From contig VCJN01003259.1 in NCBI GenBank assembly GCA_006384855.1, forward strand, positions 310,001-374,000: a stretch of DNA of 64,000 bases, written 5' to 3'. This DNA is from Tetraselmis striata (taxonomy: Eukaryota; Chlorophyta; Chlorodendrophyceae; Chlorodendrales; Chlorodendraceae). The position numbers and the translations under genes were made by a program. Positions 1 to 12,837 of the stretch are shown in pieces (positions within the stretch are counted from its first letter, which is position 1; each line of letters starts with the position of its first letter). Below the pieces are notes generated by a model. It saw only the letters and a list, made by a program, of their open reading frames with translations. It searched no databases and had not been told where the DNA came from.

Positions 1-850
1 TATTCCACAGTGGCAGCACGGTCGTCCGAGGCCATTTAGGCACTTTTGGATTTTTTGAAATACTATGTCGAAATCTGATGTATGTGTCAGCGTGTGGTCA
101 ACACGTTGGCGTGAAACTTTACGCCAAGGGGATCTCAAAACCTAATACACGGAGGCGGGACAGTGTGTTATATGTGGTTGTGCACGGACTGCTCATACTT
201 GGCACATACCCCCCTACCTTGAGCGATGCCCACGGCCGCCATGCCGGATCCCACCTTTCAGAACATTATTTCCACCAGCATCGTCGCATTAAGGTGCACG
301 CCATTGCCGCCCCATTAGGCTCACCGGCGCGCTATGAGCATGCGGCCATGCACTGCTATAGAAAAGGTTTGGCCTACGGCAAGGAGGCCGCGAGAACTCT
401 CTATCTCCCGCCTGCGCGTGCAACGATCACAGCCGCATTTTGTCCATGATTGTGGCCATAAATAAACCATCGATATCGACACGTAGGGCCTGATCCAGGT
501 CGTTAATGACCTAATTTCAATGCCCTACGTGTATGGTGGATAGTGATCATACCAAGGGTGATGCGGTATGAGTACGGGCGGGGGCTGTGCTGTCACATAC
601 ATGCCTATGTGTGCACACGAGTGGCGCAATTTGTGGTTTTGAAGCTCGAGCGCCATAAGCCATGCTTTTGCCTGAATGAAAGCGTTGACGGCAACGGGCA
701 CAGCGTGGCAATATGGGGTGTATGACCCTGAGTAACACGCATGCACGCGCGCACGGTTTCAGTGTAGCCGCGCATGGGCATGTGGATCAAATTCGCAAAC
801 CCCATACTTATGTGGAGAGGTGTAGATTAAATCCTTTATCCTTGCTGTTT
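1..850 (+). repeat. Dispersed repeat, copy A (inverted partner at 26590-27450)
   Basis: This stretch matches the reverse complement of about 26590-27450 along its whole length, with scattered mismatches and small indels. The shared part begins next to the words cacagtgg and ccatttaggcac and runs through the region around 800 (cgcgcatgggcatgtggatcaaattcgcaaac). Short peptides from both copies align (for example HGLLILGTYPP), but I recognise no protein family. It could be part of a DNA transposon or a long non-coding repeat. The left end is cut by the window edge. Confidence 0.75.
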
Positions 851-1425
851 GGTAGCGACTGATGCTTGGTCGATAAGGTCCAAGGTTATGTCACCCATAA
901 CTTCGCCGAAAAAAGGATTTAGACCGCCCCGGTCGTATAATAGCAGGAGTCTCCCCAGGGGATACGAAGACCGATAAGTTAGGCGGTTACACGGGCTAAG
1001 TTCGGGCGAGGAAGTACCGGGTGCAAGGTACTATGGGATACCAGGCCAGGGTCCAGGGGTAACAACGGCGGCAGGCAGAGGGCCGGCGGGGGCGGATACG
1101 ACGAAGACTCAAGGTCGTACATGTACAGGGTAGATTTGGTAGTTAAAGCAAATTCAGACTATCGCGGCCGCTTGTTGCTGACTGGCGGGGCTGCGGATGT
1201 CAGCATCATCAGCACAGCTTGAGCACGTCCTGAAGGAAACCGCTCGCCTATACTGCAAGCCGCGAAGCGAGCGTATTGCCCCAGTGATGGATGCAACGCG
1301 CGCCCTATCGACCGACGTTGCATGTAACCTGCCTGGACTGGTCTCGCCGGAGAGCTGAGCTGACTCGAGACCGCCGTTGAGTCGACCGCGAGAGCACGGA
1401 GAGCCGGACAGTCGCAGGACATTGA
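851..1425. other. No gene seen
   Basis: This gap lies between the repeat and the VASt gene. It has no convincing coding signal. It may hold 5' exons or the promoter of the gene starting at 1498; the frame of exon 1 stays open upstream to about 1426. Confidence 0.4.
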
Positions 1426-1497
1426 GGCTACACTCAAGCTAGAATAATACTGTCTGCGCATCGTCTGGCGCCGCTGCCGGGAGCACAGTCCCACGGG

Positions 1498-4011
1498 ATG
1501 GTGAAACGGACAGAGTTTGACTGTCGTATGGAGGGGGTGACCGTGTCGGTACAGGCTGAAGACAGATTTTCCTTGCATCCTTGCCTGGCAGCGTACTCGT
1601 CCAACGACTCGCCTGCCGCACGCGTCCAACGACTCGCTTGCCAAGCAGACCCGGCGGCCGGCATTGATGGCAGCGTGCCGTTGTATCTGTCACAGGACTA
1701 CTGGGACGCGCTGTATGCAGACGGCACGGCGCAGCAAGGCTTTTACAAGGAGGTTCACGGCGATCACAACTGCACTGTCACGCAGTGGGACGGAGGTAAA
1801 CGCGTGGTGTCCGCGCAGCTGCCGCTGCAGCTGCCCACCTTTGCCAAGTCAATCATAGGTGACGGTCCTCCTCCTCTCGCTTTATCATATATTCATACGG
1901 CAGATAACAGTTGTGCGCACTCATACACGCACACACACATACACAAACACGCGCACATTCATAGGCACACTCAAACGCTGACGTTAAGCACTAGCAAATC
2001 CAGATTTTAAACGCCATCCGGCCGCCTCTATGTGTTCCCGGCCTGTCAAACAGGTTGCGACACTGTGTCTGTCCAGGACACACAGATGGCGGAGTGGTAT
2101 GACAGGGGCACGCCAGGAAGGTAGGCTTCCTTACTTGTGGCAGCGTTCTGCGTGCCATGCTGACTGGATAATCTGAATTGGGAGGATGGGTCACTGAAGT
2201 TACTGATGCTACGGAGGCTGCGGATGCAGCACTCGGTTGGAGATTACGGCGACCCCAATGATGATGGCCCCTGGCGCTTCGAGCTTCACCGTCACTATTG
2301 TATATGACATATCTGAAACTGATGGTGGGCACCGCTGTCTATCCTCCTCCTCACCGTCATTGTCACACGTCCGCCATTTGATATCTACCGCAGTATTGCA
2401 GGAGGTGGCGCAGTCCTAAATTTTCATCTACCTGCCAACAGGCGGGGTGCTAGTTGTGGCTGCCATCACTGCAAACGCTATCGGACCATGGGGGCTCACA
2501 GGTATGGCAGCTGATGTGGCTCGTTCCTGCCACGGCCTGGTGGGACATACCTGCGGGCGGTGCATTGATGGCGGGCCGAGCTTAAATGCACAGGAACTTG
2601 TCTACTGATCGAATCTCCCACGCAGGTGCGATCGAGACGATCATGCTGGACAGCTCTCGGGGAGGGGTGGAGTCCTGGCTTCACTATGGCGAACAAGCGG
2701 TACAGAAGCGAGTGACTGAGAAGAAGAAAAACGCTGGCAGCAAGACACTGGTATGCGTCAATCCCCTTGGTTTTTTGATGGAAAGCAAGGGGCAGCAGGT
2801 GTTGCGTGCATAAGTTCGTTGCGCTGGATGCGCACTTAGTCTGCTTCCCTGCTTGCAGGTAGCTGCCATGAGCCGCGCGCTTCAAGGGTCATTCCGGATG
2901 CGCCGGGAGGTGGGATCCCCAGAGGGCCGGGCTGCCGCGATGCACTTTCGAACAAAAAGCCTTCTGGAGCGAGACATCCAGGAGGCCATGGTCTCCGGGG
3001 TAAGCCTGTTCGGGGATGAGGGACGGCGGCGAAAGAGCTGCTATGCGGGACGCTAGCAGCTTTTTAGCGTACAGAAAGCTGCCTGCTGTGGTCTGGGCTT
3101 TCATTATTGCGACCTGTCATGTCTAACGGCCATGTGCCCATAGGCAGATGCGCTCGACATCCTTGAGGCAGTGGACACGAGGCGCAGCATGTGTGACTTG
3201 GCAAAAGACTCGCTATTCTTTGAAGGTGGTCTCATCAGGAGCTATGAGAAGGTGACTCTTCTCGCCTCGTAGCACGTGCCACGTTTTTCAGCGCTGCTTG
3301 CACAAGCCGCATAATCTTGTGCAGGGCATAATGTCTGTATCGCGCATGCCAAGACTAATAACTTGCTGCATGGTCCGTCTGTTGCAGTGCATGATGAATG
3401 CACTGTATTGTACGGAGTCGTTGAGCAGCTCAGACGAGATCGATGCAGAAAGTCGTCAAGATATGGTGACCAAGATCTCCGACATCCGTGGTGCGCTGCA
3501 GAATATCAACCTCCAGCGCGAGCGATTTATGGCCGCTCTGCATGAGTACGAGGTCAGCGCCTGTACTCCCTTCAGTGCTGCGTCACTTTATTCAGCGCCG
3601 CCCTCTAATGCCCTGTGACACTGGCCCACAGTATCCTCCTCCTTATATTCACATGAGGTAGCTGCGAGAGATGACCGTGTCCTTATCATCCATTCCACTA
3701 ACCGGTGATTGGTGGTGCAGTTGGAGAACGGGGTGTTGGTGCACCGACTAGTGGATGAAGTGCAGCGCCTCAAAGCGGAGGTCACACTGGCAAACCAGGA
3801 AGCCATAATTGCCAATGACGCGGCCAGGAGTGCGTCCACCGTCACCAGTCCTGGCAGGCAATGCAGGACACTGCAGGGGGAAGAAAGTTTTCTCAGCGAG
3901 CAGCTGTTGCATAGTCCAGCTCGACCCCAGCATGAACGCGGGAATGGCATGTTTCGCAAGATTATGTACTGCATGACGCTCGGCTGGATGTGTGGTGGAC
4001 GGCCAAAATAG
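1498..4011 (+). CDS. VASt-domain (StAR-like lipid transfer) protein, 9 exons
   Basis: Exons 1498-1858, 2054-2120, 2230-2324, 2402-2446, 2626-2750, 2859-2999, 3144-3251, 3388-3552 and 3721-4011 join in phase with GT-AG sites and give about 465 aa. Residues about 60-205 read as a VASt domain: PLYLSQDYWDALYADG, then HGDHNCTVTQWDGGKRVV, then AQLPLQLPTFAKSIIG, with the second half QDTQMAEWYD, SSFTVTIVYDISETDGG and IETIMLDSSRGGVESWL. VASt domains (yeast Lam/Ysp proteins, plant VAD1 kin) bind and move sterols at membrane contact sites. The remaining 250 residues are charged and helix-prone (LENGVLVHRLVDEVQRLKAE), probably coiled coil. No GRAM domain or membrane helix is seen. The ATG at 1498 is the first in the open frame, but an upstream exon carrying a GRAM domain is possible. 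Domain call is solid; the N terminus is uncertain. Confidence 0.75.
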
Positions 4012-5034
4012 TATATCAGTGCTGTAATGATCTTACTTTCGAGGCTAGCTTCCGGAATGGTGGCAACTTTCGGAATGCATCAACAAAATGATAGTGTAGG
4101 CATTGTGACTTATTCCCTGGCGATCCAAGATGTACATGGCTTCGAAATGATTTCGCTCAACCCCATAAATGCTTGAAACGATGCATAAAACATCCAATAA
4201 GCACTGCGGTTAGGGTGGATGGTTTCGAAATGTAGCGGTAAATTACTTGACATGTACACCGGTACTTGACGCAACATTTAAATGGATTCGCGGATCCCCC
4301 CAAAAATAAACTGTCTTGCAGCAACAAGTGGGAATATCCGTGAGATATTCGTGCCTTATTGTGATATATTTCAAGACAAATATAGTTTTTCTCTCTTCGC
4401 CACGCGGGGGGGGGGGGGGGGGGGGGGTTAAAACGACAATATACTGCGAACTGCCCTGAGCACGTGGTTATGGTAAGTCTAAGTTGAGTACATCATCTAG
4501 CGGTACATAGCGCCTGGATACCGCAGCGATAGAACCAAACACGCTGACCATAGCAAATATAATCACTACAATATATAGTATTTGTGATAAATATCTCAAG
4601 TAGGGCTATATGATACAACATTATGCATTTTAACAGTAGAAAACGGGCGGTCCATCATATGATTGAAATATGCGCTTCCGCATCATCTCAACACATGTAT
4701 GAAATCATATATAGTTTCCTCCTTTCCCTAACCGCTTTTCCGGCTACCGTGCTGCTAATTGGTATATGTTACTAGGCACTTGTCGTTGCGCCCTTCTTGG
4801 GTGCAGCACGAGTAGACATAAAAGCAGCCATAACAGTTGAGCCTGCCATCTTCCGGTTTCGCTGCGTTACACGCAGCGCCCCCCCTGACTCCGTTTTCCC
4901 TCCACTACGCTTTCACTTTAGTTTCATGCCAATTTCGGCTCTTGTTCGTGTAAAACACCTTGCGCGACCTTTTTGGCAAACCTAGACACAACTTTGAAAT
5001 AGCGACTACCCGTACCCGTACCAGGCAGTACCGT
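4012..5034. other. Intergenic, AT-rich, with one poly-G run
   Basis: This stretch has no coding signal. It contains a run of about 23 G at about 4406-4428 and AT-rich sequence to about 4760. It presumably includes the 3' untranslated region of the VASt gene. Confidence 0.5.
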
Positions 5035-6640
5035 TTTAGTATTATTTCGAATGTTTCGATCGTCGCGTTCCAACAGCATGACGACGATACATAAACCAGG
5101 AAAAACAATGGCTCCCGGTTAAATTTGGCGGCCTCGGCATCGCCGATAACGTGGTTATCGCAGATGCCCCCCCACGTCGGCGCTGCGGCCCTTGTGGTTG
5201 GTCAAGCTGTGACTTCCCTCCGCGTGCTCAACACGCCACCCTGATGAGCGACGTCGGCGCGTTCCGAGCCGTCAGGTGTATCCAACCCTCATAGCCTCTA
5301 CCGGGCTTTGGCCACTCTAGCGTTGGCGCCCGATACCGACGACGCCAACGTGTCGGCGCCGATGTGGGCTGTCGAGCTTCGCGCAGCTCATACCCGTGTC
5401 GTTGACGAGTGTGGAGACGGGGCGCTCGAGGATTTAGCGGGGCCGTTGGCCTCTGCCCTGAAGTTGCTCCCCCCCGAAGCGCTCTCCCGTTGCCCGTAGT
5501 GCCGGCTGCTCGGCTGCTGGGGCTGAGCCAGCGTCTGCGATGCGCTCGGCGGCCGACCTCCATCCCGCATTACTCGAACTTCCCCTTGCACTCCATGCAG
5601 AAAGTCCAGAAAACCCCGAGCCACCGCATCCACAGGGTAGGGTCCGCTTATTCGCAAAGCATGCTGCGCATATTCCTACAAGCGGCCCGGACGGTAACCG
5701 CTTCCCGGGCACCTCTTGCGACAGCGTTCCTGGTGACTGATCTTCGTCCAAGTGAGGGTCGACTTGGTAAAGTCCGTGAGCGTTCCACTAAGTAATAGTA
5801 CTACGATTCCATGTTCCATGTTGCCGCTTGCCACCTTCTGGAGGCTCCTGATGTCCTCTCCCGCCTCGGCGAGCCTTACTTGCCCTTGTGTTTTTTGCTC
5901 TTTCATTCTCGGTACAAGGCATGCTGGTCCGTTTTGAGGATGCTGGCGTGGAATTCACTCCTTCGGCTGGGGCAGTCGCGTACGCTGATCACGTGGCACG
6001 TTGCTCAGCGGGCGACTCCAATCACGCCGCACACGAGTGGGCGGCACATGGCCTTTTCGACGTTGCCACGAAGTTAAGTCCGCCCTAGGCGTGGGTGTAC
6101 AGATCCTCACGGACCCGTCGGTGCTTGTTTATGTTTCGAAAGTCAGCGACGGCCGGCCGGCCGATGTTGGGCTTGTTGGGTATATGGTGCTTGTATCCGC
6201 GGGAACACGGTTGCTGTCGACGATACCACCATTGCCCCTATCCTCGGCTGTCCAGCTCGGATCCAACGACCTCATTGCAGGCCGCATAGCGCCACAAAAT
6301 CCAAAAGTATGACTAGGGTGTCCGAAACGCCGCCGGCATGCTTCGCTTTGTTCCTTTCGCCGTCTCCGCGAGTTTGGCTCATCGCTGGCCCCGCACGCTA
6401 AGGCCTTCTTGGTGGAGCTCGCGAAAGCTAGCCAAACGCACACTGGCAAGAAAACCGGCCAGCTCTTGTCTGCGTGGCGCCGCGCGCCGTTCCTCCTTGC
6501 TCATCAAAATGGCACATGCGGACAACGTTCTTGGCGGGGTCGCGGCGGCGCGCGCGGCACGTGATGGTGCTCCTTCGCCTGCGTCGCGTCGCTCGTCATC
6601 CTGTGTTGCTATGATTCGGGTCATCGGCTGCAATCGTACT
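5035..6640 (+). mobile_element. LINE (non-LTR retrotransposon) tail, degraded
   Basis: At about 5095-5160 one frame reads QEKQWLPVKFGGLGIADN, the typical 'LP...GGLGI' segment after the reverse-transcriptase core of many LINEs. Further on are RPADVGL (about 6150), a VAVDDTTIAPILG-like stretch (about 6210) and, near 6335-6520, SSLAPHAKAFLVELAK. Their order fits the C-terminal half of a LINE ORF2 (post-RT region and restriction-nuclease-like tail). The pieces lie in different frames with several stops, so this is a dead 5'-truncated copy. No poly-A tail or target duplication was identified. Confidence 0.55.
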
Positions 6641-6747
6641 CGCCGCGGGGGGCACGTGATGGTGCTCCTTCGCCTGCGTCGCGTCGCTCGTCATCCTACC
6701 TGTGTTGCTATGATTCGGGTCATCGGCTGCAATCGTACTCGCCGCGG
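6553..6747 (+). repeat. Tandem duplication, unit about 98 bp
   Basis: The segment beginning ggcacgtgatggtgctcctt occurs at about 6556 and again at about 6651. Both copies continue through the cgtcgcgtcgctcgtcatcc word to a shared end, cgtactcgccgcgg. The copies are almost identical apart from a short insertion (tacc), so the duplication is recent. Confidence 0.85.
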
Positions 6748-6764
6748 CTGATGGTCTACCCCGG

Positions 6765-6995
6765 GGCGGTGGTCCCCATTGGTTTCATGTTTCCCTTTCG
6801 GTCGTTCTGGTCGTTCCTTGGCTTCGGTGTTTCCCTTCATTGATGACCCTTTGGTTCCTTGGCAACTTGGCGACTTGCTCGTTCCCTTGGCTCTTCCTTG
6901 GTTCGTCTTGGCTCCTTGGCCTCCTGTTTGACCCCTGGTTTCAGGCTTGTGTCTCTCTTTTCCTGGCAACCTTTCACAGTTGCTTTTAGTTCTGT
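6765..6995 (+). repeat. Dispersed repeat rich in 'ccttgg' words (inverted copy at 13035-13195)
   Basis: This stretch is built of degenerate ttccttgg/cttggc words and ends cctggcaacctttcacagtt. The same ending and word pattern appear in reverse complement near 13035-13195. Both copies adjoin a ccccgggg-type word. No protein is recognised in either strand. Confidence 0.6.
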
Positions 6996-7029
6996 ATGTA
7001 GTTCGCATATTTGTGGCGTAAGCAAAAAT

Positions 7030-8408
7030 AAGCATTTAACCTATTAATACCTCGTATACCAGTACGGGTACCGTCTGGTATATGTACCGGCGCTGCTCGA
7101 CGCGCGCACCGCGCCAGCTCTGTGCACATGCGGGCGCACCGCGCGCGGCGTTGTGCGAACGCTACGAGCACCGTACGAGGGAGAAAAGCCGCGTCATCAT
7201 ATCACCGTGATCACTACCAAACCGCGCCACACGCGCGAATAGCGACGACCGAGCGTGCGCCGCACCTCTCTAGTAGAATCGCGTCAATCTTAGGCCGTAG
7301 CAACCGCGCAAGGCATCGTCCGCCCACCACACACCAACGTCCGGTCAAACCATCTTAGCGACCTGGTACACCGACGCGAGCGGAGCTCCGTCGTGGTCCC
7401 CTTGCCTCTGAGGCGGATTAGATATAGGTTTCACCAAACCCCGCCTTGGGTCCGGACAACTCGACGTGTGTTTAACAGCGGCAACTGAAAAGTTGCGACG
7501 GCTGCTCGGTAGCTGGAGTGTTCCCGACTGGCGGCCACGGCTCCGTAACAACGCTCCCGAGCCGAGAACTTCACTTTCGCTCGCAAAGGCATCCGGGGCC
7601 CGCCCCGTCAACGTCTCGCCAAGATGCCAGGTAACTTAAGCCACTCCGTGGCTGCTCTCGTTCCCCCATCTTCAGGCCGTTTACGGTCTTCGGTGGCAAC
7701 GCCTCCCGCGGGCGGGGCTTCCTGTTGCGACTTATGTGCCAGTACCTCAAATCCTTGTAGTTACGGGTAAAGCAGTTACCTCGTAAAACAGCACGGCGCG
7801 AGCAAGCGTGCCGCTGATGCGCTGGTTAGTGTTACCGACCCTGCTGGTCACCGAGAGGCACGCGGTCGGGGTTGCCACAGCACTCATGCTCACCGTTTTC
7901 GATATGTGCATCCCTCCACACAAGGTCCACTGCCGCTTGGTGCAGGCGGCGCGGCGCGGGTTGATGGCGGGAGGCTGGCGCCGGCCCGACCTCCCACTCG
8001 CCGCCACTTATTATCGTATCCGCAGACAGGAATGGTGTTATTTTTTTATGTTTGGTCAATTACCTGTCCACGGCCGCTAAATGCTCCGGGGCGGCCACAA
8101 GGGTGGCGTTTTCTGCAGTGCAGCCAAGCCACCGACCCCCCGCTCGCGGGGTTTTTTGGTTCCGGGGCGCCTGGGCACACGGCCGAGCGCCCGGCTCGTC
8201 CCCGACACGGCCCACCCAGGGGGCCGGGTCAGCGCACCCGTACCGTCTGGCCAGACGGGGCGTCACAGCAACCGGCCCGAGACCCTGTCTATACTTTCAG
8301 CGTCAGACCAAGCCGCTCTTGGGAGCTTGTAGGAGGAGCTCGTGTTTCTGTTACTTATCACCACGCCGGGCTGGCTGACGGAGCTCCCCGGACGCTGCGT
8401 TTCCACAG
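7030..8408. other. No confident gene; unassigned protein-like scraps
   Basis: Short protein-like pieces occur, such as TWYTDASG at about 7355 and CIPPHKVHCRLVQAARR at about 7910, which may be worn retroelement sequence. They are too short and broken to place. The right end probably holds the promoter and 5' untranslated region, or an upstream exon, of the gene at 8435: an acceptor-like tttccacag ends at 8408. Confidence 0.3.
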
Positions 8409-8434
8409 CCAAGAAGATTACCGAGGCTGACATA

Positions 8435-9592
8435 ATGAAGATGAAGAAGGAGGAACTCAAGGAGGTCATCACTAAGAATGGCTGGATCAGCTACTACAAG
8501 TCGGTGAGTAATTTCCCATCGCCTTCCTGCGAAACAGACACCCAGTCCGGTCCGCAATGTGCCAGCCCAGACATACCACCTACCACCATCACATCTTTAT
8601 TCTATTTATATCTATTCATCACGCTTTGTTGACTTCACTGTGCAAATCCCTTTTCCACGTCAGAGCATGCTGAAGGCTGACATGCAAGTCCTGGCGCTCA
8701 AGTCTATCGGCCTTGGATCCGATCTTCCGGTGCGCACACCCGCTAAAGCTCGCCTGCCACCCGAGCTGGCTGGCTTGCAAACACGAGGTTGGTCATGTAG
8801 ACAGCAAGGCCACTCCTAAAGACCAACATGGTGTGGGCATGCAGATGCCGGTGGCGAAAACGCCCTTCAAGACCCCAGGCAAGACCACCAAGACGCCCGG
8901 CACTACCCCGAAGACGGCCTCAACTGCGTCCCCAAGGTCAAGGCAACCCCAGAGTGAGCCGCATTACCCCCCCCCCCCCCCCCCCCCCCTCTCCTGCACC
9001 CCCCCCCACTGTCATCGCCTGAGCAGCAATTGTCAACATTTCCCCAGTTCCTGATCCGCCCCTGCGCCCTGCCTCTGCAGTGTCGCACCCCCCAGCACCG
9101 CCACGCGGAAATCCCGACGCATGGCCATCAAGAAGGGGCTTGCTGAGGCAGATGAGCCTCTGCCGGACTCGACCGATGAGTACGACAGGTACTTACTTAC
9201 TTTTGCGCGTCCATGGGTAGCTATCGGGGGCTTACATTGTAGGGGGGAACTTTGCGCTGGACGGGGTGTGGGGGAGGATGCTGTTGGGGATGATGAGGCC
9301 CTAGTACAAGCACAGTGCTGAATTGTCCTTCCTTCTCCCCGTTGTATGATGCTGCAGCGATGATACTGAGGATGACAGCGGGGCTGATGATCAGCAGCCC
9401 GGGTCCACGGGCTGGACCGGCGAGCCGTCCGTGTTCTGGAACGCGGTGGACTACGTTGCGGCCTACTGGGCGTTTGCGGTGGTCATTCTGTTTATCGCTG
9501 TTGTAGTGGGCTACGTGGTGCTTGAGTCACCCATGAAGGACAGCATCCAGGAACATCTCCAGACATTCAAGAAGATGATCTTGGATAAGTGA
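8435..9592 (+). CDS. Small single-pass membrane protein, possibly HeH/LEM-like, 5 exons
   Basis: Exons 8435-8503, 8664-8729, 8845-8954, 9081-9188 and 9358-9592 join in phase and give about 195 aa. The first 45 residues form two short helices (KKEELKEVITKNGWISYYKS, then ADMQVLALKSIGLGSDLP). A Thr/Pro/Lys-rich linker follows (TPFKTPGKTTKTPGTTPK), then a basic patch (ATRKSRRMAIKKG), an acidic stretch, one strong hydrophobic helix (YWAFAVVILFIAVVVGYVVL) and a 20-residue tail. A helix pair followed by a basic linker and one membrane span is the layout of HeH/LEM-type inner nuclear membrane proteins, but the helix motif is not diagnostic. The start is ambiguous: an acceptor-like site at 8408 means the first exon may begin upstream. 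Reality of the gene is well supported; its function is not. Confidence 0.65.
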
Positions 9593-10916
9593 GCTCCCTA
9601 GCCTCCCACTGTCAGCCAAGCATGGATGGAGTGTGACTCTAGCATCCTCTGGGCCACAAGATCTCATTTACTCTCTGTGCACCTTGTTGATAGCAGGATT
9701 GACGCCAAAAACATGCCAGCCGCAGCGCCTGACGAAGACGTGCGTGTCACCTTTTGAACCTGCAGGCTTGATGATGCCAAGAAGGCAGCCTTGTGAAGTC
9801 ATCCGATCGAGCCGGGCCCAAGCAGCCGCGGCGGTCAGGCGCCCGAGATGGCCCACCGCCAGGGGAAAACTCCTGCTCAGATGTCGATCTGATTTGACCG
9901 ACGCACGCGCCTCGAGTTGGCTATGCTGCAGGCATGTGGCGCAGCTGCAAGTAAAGCAGAAGCGTACCGCTTATACCTACTAGGTCCACACGTTTAATCT
10001 CCACCATAGCACAACGAGCCGGTGCCTATCCTCACGCATCCATCCACAAAGCACCGCTTTGCTGAGATCAATGCTTCATGCTTCTGACTTTTGGGGAATG
10101 CTTTTAGTGCTCAAGGCATTTTCCCACATCAGAAGCTGTGCGATGATGGGTGTCAGTCTCGGAGTACAGTGTATCACAAAGTGGCGTTTGTTGTGTGCAA
10201 TCCTATGGAGAAGTCTTCACTGGGTGCCACTGTGACATATGTCTCCATGCATGCACAGCATACTTAAAATTTGTACAAGCACGGCTTTGGCAAAATATAC
10301 TTTGACAGAGTCCCAACTGCTATTCTGCTGCAGAAGGGAAATTCGCAGTCAACGTTGGGTAGCGACTCGCCATCATGCCTTTGGTACCACCCACGGCGCC
10401 GCTTGTCTGGCTGGAATACGCTACCTGTGACTTTGTGATCAGGCAGTGATGTGAAAGTAGGCCCCCGGGTAGCAGCACCACAGGGACCTCAGCATGACTC
10501 AGTATCAGCGGCGCTATACCTGCGTAGTACCTCCTAAAATAGTAGGGGTGGAACTCTTGCCGTGAATTACAATAAAAGCGTTAGTAACAGATCCACTGCA
10601 GTGCACGGAGATCAACACAAGCCACATAAAAGTGGCCCGGGCAAGGTAGGACAAGTGAAGCTTAAGCGTCTGGCTGAGAGTGAGGGCCACCTGTGCCTGT
10701 GCGCGTGTGGACGCGCTGTGCAGCTACAGGTAGTGCTCTACTACGGGAAGTCATGCCGATAATACTGTACTGAGGCATGCTGAGCACTACTTGTACTTGT
10801 GCATGTAGCTATTGTTGGAACGAGTGCAGCTCCTTATAAACGGGTGACTAACAGCTTGTGATTGCTCCATTTTGGTGGCCATATGAAGACGCGGCATCTC
10901 TATCTCAACATGTTTG
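9593..10916. other. Intergenic, presumed 3' flanks of convergent genes
   Basis: No supported gene lies here. The 8435 gene (+) and the methyltransferase (-) converge on this interval, so it likely holds both 3' untranslated regions. Confidence 0.5.
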
Positions 10917-12481
10917 TCATGCCTCCGTGGGATGCGAGATGTAGATAAAAATAATGCCACCAACGTACCGCTGGATGCCGTCCCATCCATCAAAGGCGGC
11001 CGCAAACTCAGATATCATGTCCTGCTGGTCCTCAACCTCGTGCTGCAGGCCCGCCGCGCGCAGCGCGTCCCGGAATGCTGCCAGAGTGGCGAGACTCCGG
11101 ATGGCGAGTGCCAGGAGACACATGCCCCCGGGAGCCAGCAGGGCTGAGATCACGACCGGCAGCAAGGTGCATGCTGAGTATTGATTCAGCAGCAGGTCGG
11201 AGCCCAGGATGAGATCGTAAGCTGCTGGTCGACTGCCGCAAGCTGCACCGGCGTGTTTAATTCCGTCTGACGAAATCCGACTGGGCGGAGTGACGCCATC
11301 GCTCTGCTCAGCTTCCGAGGCAGCCCATGGCTCATCACATCTGGTTGCTGGATTGGGTCCAGCAGCAAAGGCGTCCAGGTCTGCCCAGTCTAGGTGGCGG
11401 GCCTGGCATCGATCTGAGAGCTCCTTGTCCCCCTGGAGCGCGATGTTATGCGCGATGTTGGCGTTGAGACGAGGCACGCAGTCCGTGATGTGCACCTGCG
11501 CCGCGCCCAGCCTGGCGGCCGCCAGTCCGCACAGACCGCAGCCGGCGCCAAGCTCCAGCACTCGCGAGTGGACAGGGCTGGGCATGCGGCCGGCGCGCTC
11601 CAGTGGGTGTTTGGAGGCGGCATCCACCAGCGCACACGACAGCAGCGCAGCGCAGGTCCACTGCAGGCGGCCACAACACAGCGTGAGGGTCATCAATCGA
11701 GAGGATCGCCCTCTAGCGACTAGTTGCGATTGCAGATGCCCGCCAACGTGCTGAGTACATTCGGCGGATCCGCTGCCAAACAAGTTCCCAGAAGGGGATG
11801 TAGCTTCCAGTGAATGCAGGTGCAATCCTTACTATGCCAGAGGGAAGCGAACCACTTGGGCCCCATGCTTGTCCCCCTCAAAGTCCGCCAATTCTCGGAC
11901 ATGCAGCGTTGGTCCATGTGGAAGGCAGATGGCGCGCGTCCGCTCTGGCGGCGACTCCTGCAGGCGGCTGAGGTGCGCAAGCACTGCGCCACAGGCCTCT
12001 GGCAGCACACGCGCCAGTCACGCCATGAGGACATCTCGCACGACAGCATATCGCAACAACATAAGCCGCACGGCCAGTTCAATCAGTGCCATGCTACGGC
12101 GCAGCATGATTAAAAACGCATGCGGCGCGGCGCACCAACCAGGTCTTCATCGGCGGACGCCATGGCCCTGAGCAGCACGGCCTGCCCGGCCTGAACCTGC
12201 TCCGTCGCATCCTGCGCCGTGTCCTGGCTAACAAGGAGCTGCAGCAGCCTCTGCGCAGCTGCTGTGCCCTTCTCCGTGTCATTCAGCTTGATGGTCGCCA
12301 GCAGGCCGGGCGCGGAGGCACACTCCATTTGCACAGCGGGCCGGCTAACCTCGAGCCGCCCTACGAGTACGCTGTGCGGGCAGGGGTGCTTGATCGGGCG
12401 CGTGGTGTGACAGCTCCCCGCTCTCCGCTCTGTGTCTGCAAAGCCCCTTATCAATTCCTCCTGCCGGTATGATATCAACAA
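10917..12481 (-). CDS. Class I SAM methyltransferase, METTL21/FAM86 type (5' exons unresolved)
   Basis: The core exon, 10917 to about 11660, gives about 247 aa. It reads WTCAALLSCALVDAAS, then motif I VLELGAGCGLCGLAAARLGA, then ITDCVPRLNANIAHN, and motif post II YDLILGSDLLLNQYSA. This is the lysine-methyltransferase (Methyltransf_16) pattern; the family methylates lysines on translation factors and chaperones. A likely upstream exon ends at 11856 (RELADFEGDKHGAQ) and would join in phase 0, giving GAQ-WTCAALL like the family's G..W.AA..L. Reading back, that block meets a TGA near 12023 and could start near 12107. A separate open stretch, 12110-12481, reads LLATIKLNDTEKGTAAAQRLLQ and may be an earlier exon or another gene. 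The catalytic domain is clear; substrate and 5' structure are not. Confidence 0.65.
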
Positions 12482-12837
12482 CGACGTTCAGAGGGCTTGC
12501 TCACGCAGGTGATGGTGTGGAGTGGCAAGCGGCAAGTCGGCACTTGCCGCGGTACCTGCAGTGGCGGCGGCGGTTGAACCGGCGCGGTTTTGCACAGGAA
12601 TGTATACGTCATCAGCGTAGTGTGAGCAACAGCAAACAGCAAACCCTGACGAAATTACAAAACTACGGATTATATTAATCTGAAACAAGTATTTATATAT
12701 AAAATGTTTCTTGCGGAAAGTAAAATCGAAAATAACACACATGTACGATGTACAACATATGCAATCTGTTGATAAATTGATACATGTGTAATCCTTGATA
12801 TATGCAATCGCTGACGTAGAGGACCTTCTGATTACCT

